A DNA stretch of 64,000 bases from Planctomycetota bacterium (lineage in GTDB: Bacteria; Planctomycetota; Planctomycetia; Pirellulales; UBA1268), in NCBI GenBank assembly GCA_016872555.1, contig VGZO01000009.1, forward strand, positions 1 through 64,000. Direction: 5' to 3'. Position numbers and translations under genes: made by a program. This document shows positions 10,198 to 18,086 of this stretch, piece after piece. Positions within the stretch are counted from its first letter, which is position 1. Every line of letters begins with the position of its first letter. Below the pieces are notes generated by a model, which saw only the letters and a list, made by a program, of their open reading frames with translations, ran no database searches and was not told the origin of the DNA.

Positions 10198-11565
10198 TCA
10201 GGTGATCCGGCGGATCCGGCTGCCGATCGCGCGGGCGAAGGCCTCGCGGACCGGCGGGATCGTGATCCGGTCGAAGACCTGCTGGAAGAATCCGGCGACG
10301 ACCAGCCGCGCCGCCTCGTCGGCCGCCAGGCCGCGGGCGCGGGCGTAGAAGATCTGCTCGGCATCGACCCGGCCGCTGGTCGCCCCGTGGGTGCAGCGGA
10401 CGTCGTCGGCCTCGATCTCCAGGCCCGGGATCGAGTCGGCACGGGCCTCGGTGGAGAGCATGAGGTTGTCGTTGCGCTGGTAGCCGTCGGTCTTCTGGGC
10501 GGCACGGTCGACCTTGATCATCCCACGCCACACGAGGCGCGAGCGGTCCTGGAGGGCTCCCTTGTAGAGCAGGTCGCTCCGGCAGGCCGGGGCCTGGTGG
10601 TGCTGGAGCGTGTTGTAGACCAGCTGCCGCCGCCCCTCGGTGAACATCACCCCGTTGACCTGGGCGTCGGCCCCGCGGCCGACGAGGGCGACGTCCTGGG
10701 CGACCTGCGAGAGCCGGCTGCCGAGGGCCCCGAGCGTCCACTGAAGACGGCCGCTGTGGTGGATCACCGCCCGCTGGCGGGCGAAGTGCCAGACGCCGTC
10801 GCTCCAATTCTGCAGGTTCACCATCCGCAGGAAGGCGCCGCGCCCGACGACGATCTCGGTGCCACCGCAGTGCAGGCCGCCGGCGCTGCCGGCCGGACCG
10901 CCGCCGGCGGTCTCGGTGAGGAGCGTCGCCTCGGCCCCTTCGCCGAGGACGACGAGGACGTGCGACGTGTCGACCCCCCCCGGCCCGAGTGCGGCCAGGA
11001 CGTGGAGCGGCTCGGCCACTTTCACGCCGGAGGGGACGTAGAGGATGGCGCTAGCGCGGTGGAAAGCGGCGTGGAGCGCGGTGAAGTAGTCGGCGTGGGG
11101 ATCGATGACCGTGAACCAGTGCTCGCGGAGGAGCTCACCAGAGTCGGCGAGCACGGCCTCGGCGGCGCCGAAGCGGACACCGCGCCGCGCCAGGTCGGGG
11201 TCGAGTTCGGCACGGACGACCGTGCCGTCGAGGGCCACGAACCGCCCCGCCAACACGCCGGCCACCCGGGCCCCGTCCTCCTCCTGACCGGCTCCGGCGA
11301 CGATCGCCGCGGGGAGCAGCCCGTCGGGGGCGCTGCCCCCAGCCCCGTCGCGCAGTCCCCAGGCCTGCGGACGGAACAGCCGCAGGTCGGTGCGCATCCA
11401 GTTCTCGCTGCGCCGGTCGGGCAGGGAGAGGCCGGCCAGCGCGGCGAACGCCGCCCGGCGCGTGTCGGTCGCCCAGCCGGGGAGCGGGCTGGCGGCGACG
11501 AGACGGCCGAGCGCCGCTTCGTCGAACGCCGGGGCAGGGGGGGCGGCAGGAGTCGCGGTCGTCAT
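10198..11565 (-). CDS. sufD: Fe-S cluster assembly protein SufD
   Basis: Partner of SufB in the SufBC2D scaffold that builds Fe-S clusters in the cytoplasm. The 455-residue protein has the SufB/D beta-helix core, with HHSGRLQWTLGALGS, NTLQHHQAPACRSDLLYKG and CTHGATSGRVDAEQIFYARA, the last being the conserved SufD region with its functional His. The ATG lies 3 bp after the sufB stop. Length and C-terminal motif are normal. No sufS cysteine desulfurase or sufE/U sulfur carrier follows, so sulfur must come from genes elsewhere. Confidence 0.94.
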   Translation of the reverse strand: MTTATPAAPPAPAFDEAALGRLVAASPLPGWATDTRRAAFAALAGLSLPDRRSENWMRTDLRLFRPQAWGLRDGAGGSAPDGLLPAAIVAGAGQEEDGARVAGVLAGRFVALDGTVVRAELDPDLARRGVRFGAAEAVLADSGELLREHWFTVIDPHADYFTALHAAFHRASAILYVPSGVKVAEPLHVLAALGPGGVDTSHVLVVLGEGAEATLLTETAGGGPAGSAGGLHCGGTEIVVGRGAFLRMVNLQNWSDGVWHFARQRAVIHHSGRLQWTLGALGSRLSQVAQDVALVGRGADAQVNGVMFTEGRRQLVYNTLQHHQAPACRSDLLYKGALQDRSRLVWRGMIKVDRAAQKTDGYQRNDNLMLSTEARADSIPGLEIEADDVRCTHGATSGRVDAEQIFYARARGLAADEAARLVVAGFFQQVFDRITIPPVREAFARAIGSRIRRIT

Positions 11566-11568
11566 GCG

Positions 11569-12978
11569 TCAGCCCACCGAGCCTTCCATCTGCAACTGGA
11601 TCAGTTTGTTCATCTCGACGGCGTACTCCATCGGCAGCTCCTTGACGAGCGGCTCGATGAACCCGCCGACGATCATCGTGCTCGCCTCGGCCTCGGTGAG
11701 GCCGCGGCTGGTGAGGTAGAACAGCTGCTCCTCGCCGATCTTCGAGACGCTCGCCTCGTGGCCGATCGAGACGTCCTGCTCCTCGACCTCGATGTAGGGA
11801 TAGGTGTCGCTGCGGCTCTTGTCGTCGAGGATCAGGGCGTCGCAGACCACGCTCGACCGGCTCTTCCGCGCGCCCGGCTCGACGCGCACCAGGCCGCGGT
11901 AGCTGGCCCGGCCGCCGTTCTTCGAGATGCTCTTGGAGACGATCCGGCCGCTGGTGTGGGGGGCGGCGTGGACGATCTTCGCGCCGGCGTCCTGGTGCTG
12001 CCCCGCGGAGGCGAAGGCGATCGAGAGGATCTCCCCCCGCGCGCCCGGCTCCATCAGGTAGACCGCCGGGTATTTCATCGTCAGCTGGCTGCCGAGGTTG
12101 CCGTCGATCCACTCCATCAGCGCGCCCTCGTAGGCCATGGCACGCTTGGTGACGAGGTTGTAGATGTTGTTGGCCCAGTTCTGGATCGTCGTGTAACGGC
12201 AGCGACCGTGCTTCTTGACGACGATCTCGACCACGGCCGAGTGGAGGCTCTCGGTGGAGTACATCGGGGCGGTGCAGCCCTCGACGTAGTGCACCTGCGC
12301 CCCCTCGTCGACGATGATCAGCGTCCGCTCGAACTGCCCCATGCTCTCGGCGTTGATGCGGAAGTAGGCCTGGAGCGGGAACTCGATCGACACCCCCTTG
12401 GGCACGTAGATGAACGAGCCCCCCGACCAGACGGCGGAGTTGAGGGCGGCGAACTTGTTGTCGGTCGGCGGGATGATCTTCCCGAAATACTCGCGGAGCA
12501 GGTCGGGGTGCTCGCGGACGGCGGTGTCGGTGTCGGTGAAGATCACCCCTTTCTTCGCCAGGTCCTCCTGCAGCGAGCCGTAGACGACCTCGCTCTCGAA
12601 CTGGGCCTTGACCCCGGCGAGGAACTTCCGCTCCGCCTCGGGGATCCCGAGGCGGTCGAACGTCTGCTTGATCGCGTCGGGGACCTCCTCCCACGTCTTT
12701 CCCTGCTGCTCGGCGGGCTTGAGGTAGTAGAAGATGTCCTGAAAGTCGACGCCGATCCGCCCGCCCCACGAGGGCATCGGCTTGGAGTGGAAGATCTCCA
12801 GCGACTTGAGGCGGAAGTCGCGCACCCACTCGGGCTCGCGCTTCATCTCCGAGATCTGCGCGACGATCGTGGCGTCGAGCCCGCGCCGCGCCTTGAACAC
12901 CGCCGGGGAGTCGGTGCGGAAGTCGTACTTGTTGATTTCGCCGAGGGCCACGCCCTGTCCGTCGACCGTCGTATCCAT
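11569..12978 (-). CDS. sufB: Fe-S cluster assembly protein SufB
   Basis: Main scaffold subunit of SufBC2D. About 469 residues, with the family's [31 protein letters not shown] and C-terminal [19 protein letters not shown] motifs. I chose the ATG at 12978, eight bases after AGGAG, giving MDTTVDGQG; an ATG at 13011 lacks a comparable site. It follows sufC after 56 bp and runs 3 bp into sufD. This is the best-conserved gene of the cluster. Confidence 0.96.
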   Translation of the reverse strand: MDTTVDGQGVALGEINKYDFRTDSPAVFKARRGLDATIVAQISEMKREPEWVRDFRLKSLEIFHSKPMPSWGGRIGVDFQDIFYYLKPAEQQGKTWEEVPDAIKQTFDRLGIPEAERKFLAGVKAQFESEVVYGSLQEDLAKKGVIFTDTDTAVREHPDLLREYFGKIIPPTDNKFAALNSAVWSGGSFIYVPKGVSIEFPLQAYFRINAESMGQFERTLIIVDEGAQVHYVEGCTAPMYSTESLHSAVVEIVVKKHGRCRYTTIQNWANNIYNLVTKRAMAYEGALMEWIDGNLGSQLTMKYPAVYLMEPGARGEILSIAFASAGQHQDAGAKIVHAAPHTSGRIVSKSISKNGGRASYRGLVRVEPGARKSRSSVVCDALILDDKSRSDTYPYIEVEEQDVSIGHEASVSKIGEEQLFYLTSRGLTEAEASTMIVGGFIEPLVKELPMEYAVEMNKLIQLQMEGSVG

Positions 12979-13034
12979 CAGCGTCACTCCTGCCGGAACT
13001 GCACCGAACACCCGTCACCGTCGGATCGTCATCG

Positions 13035-13874
13035 TCAGACCGCTGCCTCCGCAGCCGCGCGCTCGGCGGCGGCTGCCTCCGGATATGCCGCGCGGATCCG
13101 CTCGTAACCCCGCTTGTGGAGCTCGGCGGCCAGTTCCGGCCCGCCGCTCTCGACGATCCGCCCACCGAGCATCACGTGGGTCCGGAGCGGGATGTTGTGC
13201 TCGAGGAGCTGCTCGTGGTGGGTGATGATCAGGATCCCCATCTCCGCCCCGCCGATCCGGGCGATGCTCTCGCTGGCGAGCCGGACGGCGTCGGCGTCGA
13301 GGCCGCTGTCGGTCTCGTCGAGGATCGCGAATCGCGGCCGCAGCATCGCCAGCTGGAGGATCTCGGCGCGCTTCATCTCGCCCCCCGAGAAGCCGTCGTT
13401 GACGTAGCGGCGGGCGAACTCTTGGTCGATCGACAGGTCGGCCATCTTTGCCTTGAGCTCGCCGCGGAACTCCCGCATCGGGATCAGCTCCTCCCCTTCC
13501 TTCCGCTCCGGGTTGCGGACGTTGGTGACGGCGTGGCGGAGGAAATCGGCGAGCCGCACGCCGGGGATCGCCATCGGCCGCTGGAAGGCGAGGAACACGC
13601 CGGCCCGGGCGCGCTCGTCGGGTTCCATTGCCAGCAGGTCGCGCTCGGCGCCGTCGGCGCTGACAAGCGTGATGCTCCCGGCAGTGACCTCGTAGGAGGG
13701 ATGGCCCATGATCGCGTAGCCGAGCGTGCTCTTGCCCGACCCGTTGGGCCCCATCAGCGCGTGGACCTCGCCGCGGCCGATCTCGAGATCGACGCCACGG
13801 AGGATCTCCTGCCCGTCGACGGCGACGTGCAGCCCGCGCACCACCAGCCGTTCGCCCGCCACTTCACCCGCCAT
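13035..13874 (-). CDS. sufC: Fe-S cluster assembly ATPase SufC
   Basis: ABC-type ATPase of the SufBC2D complex. 279 residues with Walker A MGPNGSGKST, signature FSGGEMKR, Walker B FAILDETDSGLD and the switch His in ILIITHHEQLL. DETDSGLD is the SufC hallmark. The start at 13874 is seven bases after AGGAG; an upstream in-frame ATG at 13961 would add 29 poorly conserved residues. The 117-bp gap to nuoB upstream is the widest space inside the Fe-S island and contains a strong inverted repeat. Confidence 0.96.
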   Translation of the reverse strand: MAGEVAGERLVVRGLHVAVDGQEILRGVDLEIGRGEVHALMGPNGSGKSTLGYAIMGHPSYEVTAGSITLVSADGAERDLLAMEPDERARAGVFLAFQRPMAIPGVRLADFLRHAVTNVRNPERKEGEELIPMREFRGELKAKMADLSIDQEFARRYVNDGFSGGEMKRAEILQLAMLRPRFAILDETDSGLDADAVRLASESIARIGGAEMGILIITHHEQLLEHNIPLRTHVMLGGRIVESGGPELAAELHKRGYERIRAAYPEAAAAERAAAEAAV

Positions 13875-13963
13875 CGACACGCTCCTGTTGCGACGCGCTA
13901 CCCGCGCCGGGAAAACCGTCACGACGCGGCCGAACGGCGCGCCGCCCACATCCATGACCACCG

Positions 13964-13984
13964 CGCCGCGACGCCGTCGCGGCG
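13964..13984. other. perfect inverted repeat after nuoB stop
   Basis: Nine-base arms CGCCGCGAC and GTCGCGGCG flank a three-base loop just downstream of the nuoB stop and about 90 bp before sufC. No T-tract follows on the minus strand, so it is not a classical terminator. It may stabilise the 3' end of a dus-sufR-nuoB message or attenuate read-through into suf. Confidence 0.5.
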
Positions 13985-13991
13985 GAGAATG

Positions 13992-14627
13992 TCAGGGCTG
14001 GACCTTCTGGTGCGAGAACACGAGCTCGCCGTCGGCGATCGGCGAGATGACGTGGCCGGAATGGTGGGGCACCGGCAGCTCGTCTTCGATCTTGCCGCCG
14101 TCGGGCCGCCGCGCGATCCGCTGGCCGAGGATCTTGTCCTGGATCCGCATCAACCCCTCGAGGAGGCTCTCGGGGCGGGGCGGGCAGCCGGGGACGTAGA
14201 CGTCGACCGGGACCACCAGATCGACACCCTTGACTACGTGATAGCCCCACTTGAAGTACGGGCCACCCCCGGTGGTGCAAGCACCCATCGCGATCACGTA
14301 CTTGGGATCGGGCATCATGTTGTAGAGCCGCCGCACACGGCTGGCCATTTTGTAGGTCACCGTGCCGGCCACGATCATCAAATCGGCCTGCCGAGGCGTT
14401 GCCCGGAACGCCCCCGCGCCGAACCGGTCGAGGTCGTAGCGGCTCGCACCGGCGGCCATCATCTCGATGGCGCAGCACGCCAAGCCGAACGTCATCGGCC
14501 AGATGCTCGATTGCCGAGCCCAGTTGATCGCCTGCTCGACGGTGGTCAGGACGAGGTTCTCCTCGAACCGCCCCTCGATCCAGGGACGGCCGGCAGCGGG
14601 CAGCGACGGTGCGGTGGGGGGGGACAT
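13992..14627 (-). CDS. nuoB: NADH-quinone oxidoreductase subunit B
   Basis: Complex I subunit that carries cluster N2 near the quinone site. 211 residues with the ligand-bearing motifs [16 protein letters not shown] and PGCPPRPE, and the conserved [10 protein letters not shown] and KWGYHVVKG. The ATG at 14627 follows GGAG. No other nuo gene is nearby: the gene sits alone between sufR (37 bp upstream) and sufC. Its C-terminal extension (about 170-211) is longer than in enterobacterial NuoB and ends FSHQKVQP. Whether it belongs to a full complex I elsewhere in the genome cannot be seen. Confidence 0.93.
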   Translation of the reverse strand: MSPPTAPSLPAAGRPWIEGRFEENLVLTTVEQAINWARQSSIWPMTFGLACCAIEMMAAGASRYDLDRFGAGAFRATPRQADLMIVAGTVTYKMASRVRRLYNMMPDPKYVIAMGACTTGGGPYFKWGYHVVKGVDLVVPVDVYVPGCPPRPESLLEGLMRIQDKILGQRIARRPDGGKIEDELPVPHHSGHVISPIADGELVFSHQKVQP

Positions 14628-14664
14628 GGCAACTCCGGGAAACGGGTGGACGACGCGGTGGGCC

Positions 14665-15369
14665 TCAGCCGGGGGTGGTAGCGGTGGCGTGGAGCGGTAC
14701 GAGCGTGAATCGGCAGCAGTCGCCGCCGTCGAGACGGCACTCGGAGAGGCGCACAGGTGCCCCGACCACCTCCTCGATCATCACGCGCTCGGCGGCACAG
14801 ATGCCGCGGTCGGTTTCGGCGAGCCCGGGGTACGGACAGCTGTGCGAAATGAGCGAAGACGGTCCGGGGCGGCCGTCGTCGCCGGCAGGTTCCGCGGCGC
14901 CGTCACGGAACTCGACGGCGACGCGCCGGCGCCGCAGCAGGTCGGCGGCGCTGGCGAGCCGCTCCTCGGGGGAGGTGCCCTCGACCTCGGCATCGACCAG
15001 CGACGCCAAGCCGGCACCGATCCGGCCGAGCAGGCCGCGCCGGACGGCCGGATCCGCCGTCGCCCGGACTTCGTTCCACAGAACGAGCGCCAAGTCGCGG
15101 TAGTTTTCCCCCCCGAGCCTCCGCCCCTTCTCGCTGAGGGCGAAGCTGTGGGACGGACGGCCACGCCCCCGCGCGGCCACGGCAGCGGTGCCGGTCGTCC
15201 GGGCGACGATCCCGGCCTGTTCGAGGCGGGCAAGGCGCTGCCGGATGGCCGTCGGCGTGACGAAGAGCGCCCGGGCCAGATCACCCACTCCGTGCGGCCC
15301 CGAAGCGCGGAGCACATCGAGCAACGGCGTGTCGGTCGGGCGGATGTCGTCGTCGGGAATACGGCTCAT
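14665..15369 (-). CDS. sufR: SufR-like Fe-S-sensing transcriptional repressor
   Basis: A 234-residue regulator. Residues about 15-85 form a winged helix-turn-helix ([19 protein letters not shown]) and a basic wing. The C-terminus carries cysteines spaced C-x12-C-x19-C-x6-C-C (from [10 protein letters not shown] to GGDCCRF), enough to bind a [4Fe-4S] cluster as in SufR, which represses suf genes when clusters are plentiful. The ATG overlaps the dus stop (ATGA). Gene order sufR-nuoB-sufCBD supports the assignment. A candidate promoter and palindrome lie inside the 3' end of dus. Confidence 0.88.
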   Translation of the reverse strand: MSRIPDDDIRPTDTPLLDVLRASGPHGVGDLARALFVTPTAIRQRLARLEQAGIVARTTGTAAVAARGRGRPSHSFALSEKGRRLGGENYRDLALVLWNEVRATADPAVRRGLLGRIGAGLASLVDAEVEGTSPEERLASAADLLRRRRVAVEFRDGAAEPAGDDGRPGPSSLISHSCPYPGLAETDRGICAAERVMIEEVVGAPVRLSECRLDGGDCCRFTLVPLHATATTPG

Positions 15370-16493
15370 GCAGGCAGTGTAGACCCCGCGGGATTTTCGA
15401 CAATTCCGCCTGCGGAAATTACCGCCTGATCGACACCGGCACCGGCGGCTCGATTCCGCGGCTGCCCGGAAAACCAGCCTGCCATCGCCTCGAGAAACTC
15501 GGCCGCCGTCGTCACCCGCGACACCCGGCCGCGGAACTCGCGGGCCCCGGGCAGACCCTGGGCGTACGAACAGGCGAATTTTCGCATCAGCAGCGTGCCG
15601 CGCTCGACGCCGAACCGGCGGCAGACGAGACCATAGTGGAACAGCACGATCTCGCGCTGCTCGGCGAGGCTCGGATCAGGTGGGGGTTCACGTCCGGCCA
15701 GCAGCGCCGCCACCTGCGCGAAGATCCAGGGGCGGGCGAGCGCCTCGCGGGCGATCATCACGCCGTCGACTCCGCTGCGGAGCCGCTCCACCGCGACGGC
15801 GGCGCCGGTGACGTCGCCATTGCCGATCACCGGCATCCGCCCGACGGCGCGCTTCACGGCCAGGATCGCATCCCAGTCGGCCCGGCCGGTGAAGAACTGC
15901 GCAGCCACCCGGCCATGGACCGTGAGGCCGGCAGCTCCCGCCTCCTCGACGCGCTGCGCGACCTCGACGGCGGTCCGGCAGGAGTCGGAGCAGCCGAGGC
16001 GGATCTTGGCCGTGACCGGCACGCCGTCGCAGGCCTCGACCACGCGGCGGACGATCGTGCCGACGCGCTCCGGGTCGCGGAGGAGCCACGACCCGCTGTG
16101 GGCCTTCTCGGTGACTTGGCGCACCGGGCAACCGAAGTTGAGGTCGACGACGCTGACGGCGAAGTCGCGCGCCAGGCGCCGGCCGACGGCGGCGAGGTTG
16201 TCGGGATCGTTGTCCCACATCTGCACCGCCAGCGGCCGCGGCTCGTCGCGCACGCCCCACAGCCGGTCGGGGTGCTCGCCGCGGTGGGTCTCGAGCCAGG
16301 CGGCACTCCGCGCTGCGATCATCTCCGTCGCCAACAGCCCGGCGCCGCCGAACGACCGGACGACCTGCCGGAAGGCGAAGTTGGTGTAGCCCGCCATCGG
16401 CGCCTGGAGCACCGGCGGGTCGACGACGAGCCCGCCGAGGCGCAGAGGCGCCACCGGGGCAGGGGAGGGAGGGGACGGTTCGGCGGACATCAT
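15366..16493 (-). CDS. tRNA-dihydrouridine synthase (DusB-like)
   Basis: FMN- and NADPH-dependent reductase of tRNA uridines. About 375 residues: QAPMAGYTNFAFR at the start of the TIM barrel, LNFGCPVRQVTEKAHSGSWLL with the catalytic Cys, VTAKIRLG, LTVHGR, VIGNGDV and GVMIAREALARPWIF. The start is the ATG at 16493 or 16490; codons upstream encode an Arg-rich stretch unlike the family. Its 3' end overlaps sufR by ATGA and also contains the sufR promoter/palindrome candidates. A second dus gene lies at 22381-23463. Confidence 0.92.
   Translation of the reverse strand: MMSAEPSPPSPAPVAPLRLGGLVVDPPVLQAPMAGYTNFAFRQVVRSFGGAGLLATEMIAARSAAWLETHRGEHPDRLWGVRDEPRPLAVQMWDNDPDNLAAVGRRLARDFAVSVVDLNFGCPVRQVTEKAHSGSWLLRDPERVGTIVRRVVEACDGVPVTAKIRLGCSDSCRTAVEVAQRVEEAGAAGLTVHGRVAAQFFTGRADWDAILAVKRAVGRMPVIGNGDVTGAAVAVERLRSGVDGVMIAREALARPWIFAQVAALLAGREPPPDPSLAEQREIVLFHYGLVCRRFGVERGTLLMRKFACSYAQGLPGAREFRGRVSRVTTAAEFLEAMAGWFSGQPRNRAAGAGVDQAVISAGGIVENPAGSTLPA
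15376..15403 (-). promoter_or_regulatory. candidate leaderless promoter of sufR
   Basis: On the minus strand TTGTCG (15403-15398) and TACACT (15381-15376) are 16 bp apart, each matching four of six bases of the sigma70 -35 and -10 boxes. Exactly six bases separate TACACT from the sufR ATG, so transcription would begin at the start codon. The patch is AT-rich inside the GC-rich tail of dus. Matches are moderate, so this is a hypothesis. Confidence 0.4.
15402..15420. promoter_or_regulatory. candidate SufR operator palindrome
   Basis: AATTCCGC-CT-GCGGAAATT is a near-perfect palindrome whose edge overlaps the candidate -35 box of sufR. Its position would suit autorepression. It lies within the dus coding sequence and is not a known SufR consensus that I can confirm. 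Confidence 0.35.
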
Positions 16494-16552
16494 CCCGCCA
16501 TCGTACGCCCCGGGCACCCGGTGCCGAAACCGGCGCCGGTGTGCCGGGGCGA

Positions 16553-17929
16553 TCAGTTGCCGATCGGCACGGCGGTGGGCGGGGGCACGAGGACCGGGGG
16601 CGGCGTGAGCAGCGGCGGTCCTCCGCCGGACGACACCGCACCGCCGACGAGGACCCCGCCCGGCGCGGCCGCGACCGGGTCCGGCACCCGCCACGGCAGC
16701 GGCGTGCCGATCAGCATCCGGGCGAACTGTTCCTCGGGCACCACCGTGTCGGCGACGGCCATCACGTATTCCGCGACGTCGGTGTTGTAGGTGCGGACGT
16801 CGCGGGCGAAGTCACACTCGCTCGCGGTCAGCCGCTCGTGCGCGACGAGCACCGCCTCGACCGGACACGTGCCCCGGGCATGGTCCTCCTCGGCCGCGGC
16901 GGCGGCGCGGCGGGCGCCGGCCACCGCCCGGGCGCGCGCCTCGACGGCGGCGTGGCGGGAGGGGAGCATCCGATCGATCGCCCGGACGCGGCCGGTCGTC
17001 GCCCGGGTGGCGAAGATCGTCGCGAAGTGCGTCTGGTACGGAACTGCCAGTGGCCGATCGACCGGCCACGGCGACGGTTCTCCGGCGGGCAGGCGTGACA
17101 GGTCGGCGAGCTCCTGCCGGGCGCCGGCCAACTCCGCCCGGGCGGTGTCGAGATCGGCGACGGCGGCGGAGACCGCGGCGGCGATCGTGTCGCGGTCGCG
17201 GGCATCGCCCCCCGGTGCCACCAGCCCCAGCCGCTCGACCGCGTCGACGCGGGCCCGGACGACCATCACCGCCGCCGTCGCCTTCCAGTAGGCCTGCGCG
17301 ATCCACAGGCGGCGGGCGCGATCGCCGGGGCGTTCGAGCGCCTCGATGAGGGTCAACGGCCGGCCCCAGCCGAGCTCCGGATCGTTCGGTGCCGGCTCGG
17401 CGAGCAGCCGGCCGAGCACCTCGGCCGCCGGGGGCTCGCCGCCGGTCGCCGGGGGGGCGTGGAGCGGTGCCGAGCCCAGAGGCGGTGGCGAAGGCGCGGT
17501 CGGGGAAGCGACGGCCGTCGGCAACGCGGGCCCACCCGTCGCCGGTGCGTTCGTGCCGGGAGCGACGGGTGTCAGCCGTGCCGGGGGCACCACCGGCACC
17601 AGGCCGAGCTCCTGGTCGGGGGGCGGAGCGACGAGCACGGAGATCGTGCCGTCGCTGCCGCGCGCGGCGGGGAGCTCGGCCGGCAGGGGCGGTGCCGCGG
17701 CAGCGGGCGCGCCGAACGGCGGAGGGGGAGCGAACGGCGGGGGGGGCTTGGCATCGGCCGGCGCGTCATCCTCCGGTGCCGGGGCGACGACCGGCACCAT
17801 GTCGGCCGGGGCGGATTCGTCGGCGGGTGGCTGCGCCGCACCGGGGATCGGCAGTGCCGCGGCCACTGCCGCGGCCGCGCGCAGCCAGCCGACGTGCCAG
17901 GCGCGGGACATGGGCCGATGACGGGTCAC
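16553..17929 (-). CDS. secreted Pro/Ala-rich TolC-like coiled-coil protein
   Basis: A 458-residue exported protein with a signal peptide (hydrophobic about 15-31) and a Pro/Ala-rich stretch of about 130 residues. The alpha-helical domain begins GRPLTLIEALERPGDR and contains ELAGARQELADLSRLP and RTYNTDVAEYVMAVADT. These resemble the repeated helical hairpins of TolC-family outer-membrane efflux proteins, but the match is weak and beta-barrel strands are not obvious. The C-terminus is again Pro-rich. I chose the GTG at 17929 because GGGAG precedes it; ATG 17911 has no such site. It lies downstream of the short secA. Confidence 0.7.
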   Translation of the reverse strand: MTRHRPMSRAWHVGWLRAAAAVAAALPIPGAAQPPADESAPADMVPVVAPAPEDDAPADAKPPPPFAPPPPFGAPAAAAPPLPAELPAARGSDGTISVLVAPPPDQELGLVPVVPPARLTPVAPGTNAPATGGPALPTAVASPTAPSPPPLGSAPLHAPPATGGEPPAAEVLGRLLAEPAPNDPELGWGRPLTLIEALERPGDRARRLWIAQAYWKATAAVMVVRARVDAVERLGLVAPGGDARDRDTIAAAVSAAVADLDTARAELAGARQELADLSRLPAGEPSPWPVDRPLAVPYQTHFATIFATRATTGRVRAIDRMLPSRHAAVEARARAVAGARRAAAAAEEDHARGTCPVEAVLVAHERLTASECDFARDVRTYNTDVAEYVMAVADTVVPEEQFARMLIGTPLPWRVPDPVAAAPGGVLVGGAVSSGGGPPLLTPPPVLVPPPTAVPIGN

Positions 17930-18086
17930 GGTCGCTCCCTCGACAGGCCCGGCGCCGAACCGCCGCCGGACGTGGCAACCTGCGACGGTCCCATCGGCCG
18001 GGACCCCGCGTCAACGCCAATTTCCCCGCCAGCCAACCCCGCCGGCGGCCCAGGTTGCCCCGCCTCCGCGTCGCGGGCAGGGACGG

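Noticed and set aside
9454-13107. A 1217-codon open frame on the plus strand antisense to the suf genes
   Set aside because: Composition is Arg/Val/Asp/Gly filler with no motifs; it mirrors codon bias in the high-GC suf genes and such frames occur opposite many genes here.
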